Part shown: positions 5,348 to 6,396 of the stretch, one piece after another | Numbering within the stretch: position 1 is the first letter of the stretch | Layout of the letters: each line of letters opens with the position of its first letter | From: JALYQB01 sp035640155 | Lineage (GTDB): Bacteria; Actinomycetota; Actinomycetes; Mycobacteriales; Pseudonocardiaceae | Reading direction: 5' to 3' | DNA length: 6,396 nucleotides | Assembly: GCA_035640155.1 (NCBI GenBank) | Contig: DASQWR010000012.1 | Location: 1-6,396 of the forward strand | Notes under the pieces: generated by a model | The model's input: the letters and a program-made list of their open reading frames with translations, nothing else | Databases searched by the model: none | Told to the model about the DNA's origin: nothing | Position numbers and translations under genes: made by a program

Positions 5348-5749
5348 ATGACCGCTGCCGACCGCCCCGGGGACACCGTCGAGCAGTTCCGCCTCGCGGA
5401 GTCGCTGGTCTCGGAGCGCAGGCCGCTGGAGGCACTGCGCGAGCTGCGGCCGGTGCTCGACGCCGAACCCGACGCCCCCAGCGTCCAGCTGCTCGCCGGG
5501 CGCGCGTACCTGCAGTCCGCGCAGCTGCGGCGGGCCGAGGAGGCGTTCCTGCGGGTGCTGGAGCAGAACCCGTCGGACCACTATGCCCGGTTCGTGCTGG
5601 GCCGCACGCTGCAGCGGCAGAGCAGGCTGGAGGAGGCTCGGGCGCAGCTGGCGATGGCGGCCGCGATGCACCCCACCCCGGACTATCAGGAAGCGCTCAA
5701 CGAGGTGCGGATGCGGCTCGCGGCCACCGGCGAGGACCAGCCCGGCTAG
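5348..5749 (+). CDS. Small tetratricopeptide repeat protein
   Basis: A 133-residue, all-helical TPR protein, probably a protein-protein interaction module; the partner is unknown. Two clear repeats cover about 45-76 (SVQLLAGRAYLQSAQLRRAE then AFLRVLEQNPSD) and 79-110 (YARFVLGRTLQRQSRLEEA, ending AMHPTP), preceded by a degenerate one at about 12-42 (QFRLAESLVSERRPLEALRE). The Leu/Gly/Tyr/Ala/Pro positions match the TPR pattern. There is no signal peptide or membrane helix, so it is probably cytoplasmic. The frame stays open upstream to 5006, but ATG 5348 was chosen because the upstream part overlaps eno antisense and does not look like protein. The gene is divergent from eno and convergent with the transglycosylase, and is the only plus-strand gene here. 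Its final codons, encoding GEDQPG, are the first copy of a repeat continuing past its stop. Confidence 0.88.
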   Translation: MTAADRPGDTVEQFRLAESLVSERRPLEALRELRPVLDAEPDAPSVQLLAGRAYLQSAQLRRAEEAFLRVLEQNPSDHYARFVLGRTLQRQSRLEEARAQLAMAAAMHPTPDYQEALNEVRMRLAATGEDQPG

Positions 5750-5792
5750 CGGCGGAGAGGACCAGCCCGGTTGGCGGCGAGGACCAGCCCGG
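5732..5792. repeat. Three direct copies of a 14-bp sequence at a convergent gene junction
   Basis: GAGGACCAGCCCGG occurs exactly at 5732-5745, 5757-5770 and 5779-5792, with start spacings of 25 and 22 bp; flanks are similar too (GGCGAGGACCAGCCCGG in copies 1 and 3). Copy 1 is the coding end of the TPR gene and runs into its TAG stop; at the equivalent place copy 2 has TTGG and copy 3 runs into the stop codon of the transglycosylase (TCA on the plus strand). The copies therefore fill the whole 44-bp space between the two convergent stops. No strong terminator stem is visible in it. Confidence 0.85.
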
Positions 5793-5793
5793 T

Positions 5794-6396
5794 TCAGTCC
5801 TGCGCGTCGCGCGCGTAGCCCTCAGCGGTCGCGTAGACACTCTGCACGTACGCCGCGGAGTTGTTGTAGGACAGTATGGCCCGCTGCCAGCCCGCTCCGG
5901 TGGAGAGATCGCGGTTGCCGGCGCAGAGGTAACGGGCCGCCGCCACGGCGGAGTCGTCGATGTCCTGCGGCTCGCCGACCCCGTCTCCGTCCCCGTCGCT
6001 GCGCCACCTGGCCCAGCTGCTCGGGATGAACTGGAAAGGCCCGATCGCCCGGTCCCACACCTGGTCCCCGTCGAGCTGGCCGCCGTCGGTGTCGCCGATG
6101 GCGCGGGCGTTCGGGCCACCGTTCAGCGGGATCCCGATGATCGGGGTGGACGGGCGCCCGTCCTCCCCGAGCATGCGCCCCTGGAACCGGCCGTGGTTGG
6201 ACTCGATGTGGGCGATGCCGGCGAGGGTGACCCAGGTGAGCCCGCAGCCGGGCTGCGTCTCGGCGATGACCGTGTGTGCGTAGGCGTAGGCCTGCAGCGC
6301 CCGCTCGGGAACTCCGGTCACCGGGGCCGCCTCGGCGGCCCAGCGCGCGTAGGCCTGCTGCGGGGGCCCCGGCGGCGGCTCCTCGGGAGGTGGGCC
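5794..6396 (-). CDS. Lytic transglycosylase, LpqU/MltB-like (5' end beyond window)
   Basis: The frame is open to the window edge; the C-terminal 200 residues are visible. Lytic transglycosylases cleave the MurNAc-GlcNAc bond of peptidoglycan, forming 1,6-anhydro-MurNAc, outside the membrane. The visible part opens with a Pro/Glu linker (GPPPEEPPPGPP), then the catalytic domain: TWVTLAGIAHIESNHGRF, whose Glu (visible residue 65) is the expected catalytic acid/base; WDRAIGPFQFIPSSWARW; an EF-hand-like loop DGDGDGVGEPQD; IDDSAVAAARYLC; and AILSYNNSAAYVQSVYATA near the C terminus. Two Cys (visible residues 51 and 158) could form a disulfide, fitting export. The signal peptide or lipobox is outside the window, so lipoprotein status is untested. 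Position upstream of eno matches M. tuberculosis lpqU (Rv1022), but here a TPR gene lies between. An internal GTG at 6321 is not the true start because coding continues upstream. Confidence 0.93.
   Translation of the reverse strand, partial: GPPPEEPPPGPPQQAYARWAAEAAPVTGVPERALQAYAYAHTVIAETQPGCGLTWVTLAGIAHIESNHGRFQGRMLGEDGRPSTPIIGIPLNGGPNARAIGDTDGGQLDGDQVWDRAIGPFQFIPSSWARWRSDGDGDGVGEPQDIDDSAVAAARYLCAGNRDLSTGAGWQRAILSYNNSAAYVQSVYATAEGYARDAQD

Overview
The window is a very GC-rich, densely coding stretch of an actinobacterial chromosome. The gene order lytic transglycosylase - enolase - FtsB/DivIC - DUF501 - Ppx/GppA on one strand is the conserved actinobacterial enolase locus; Mycobacterium tuberculosis has lpqU-eno-Rv1024-Rv1025-Rv1026 in the same order. 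Base composition, GTG starts and protein style fit a Pseudonocardia-like or related high-GC actinomycete, but the genus is an inference.

Layout, reading the minus strand from high to low coordinates: a 5'-truncated lytic transglycosylase (5794-6396); a small TPR gene on the opposite strand (5348-5749), which converges on the transglycosylase and diverges from eno; a 218-bp divergent promoter region (5130-5347); eno (3843-5129); ftsB (3330-3836), 6 bp after eno; a DUF501 gene (2851-3333) overlapping ftsB by 4 bp; ppx (1859-2812), 38 bp further on with a strong ribosome binding site; and a large hypothetical gene (1-1781) of at least 593 codons, open at the window edge, whose C-terminal part resembles the DUF6398 family. 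Nearly everything is coding. No tRNA, rRNA, CRISPR array or insertion sequence was seen.

The eno-ftsB-DUF501-ppx block looks like one transcription unit linking glycolysis (enolase), the divisome (FtsB), an uncharacterised Cys/His-rich protein (DUF501) and polyphosphate/(p)ppGpp metabolism (Ppx/GppA); the transglycosylase upstream acts on peptidoglycan. The spacing supports translational coupling of ftsB and DUF501.

The less ordinary elements are: the large DUF6398-type protein with a basic tail and a possible DNA-binding end, with a -10-like hexamer 7 nt before its GTG; a perfect 14-bp inverted repeat in the first codons of ftsB just after the eno stop; three copies of a 14-bp sequence at the convergent TPR/transglycosylase junction; an imperfect repeat spaced about three helical turns upstream of eno; and the divergent TPR gene splitting the usual transglycosylase-eno neighbourhood. 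I see no defence system, mobile element or other clearly new multi-gene system here.
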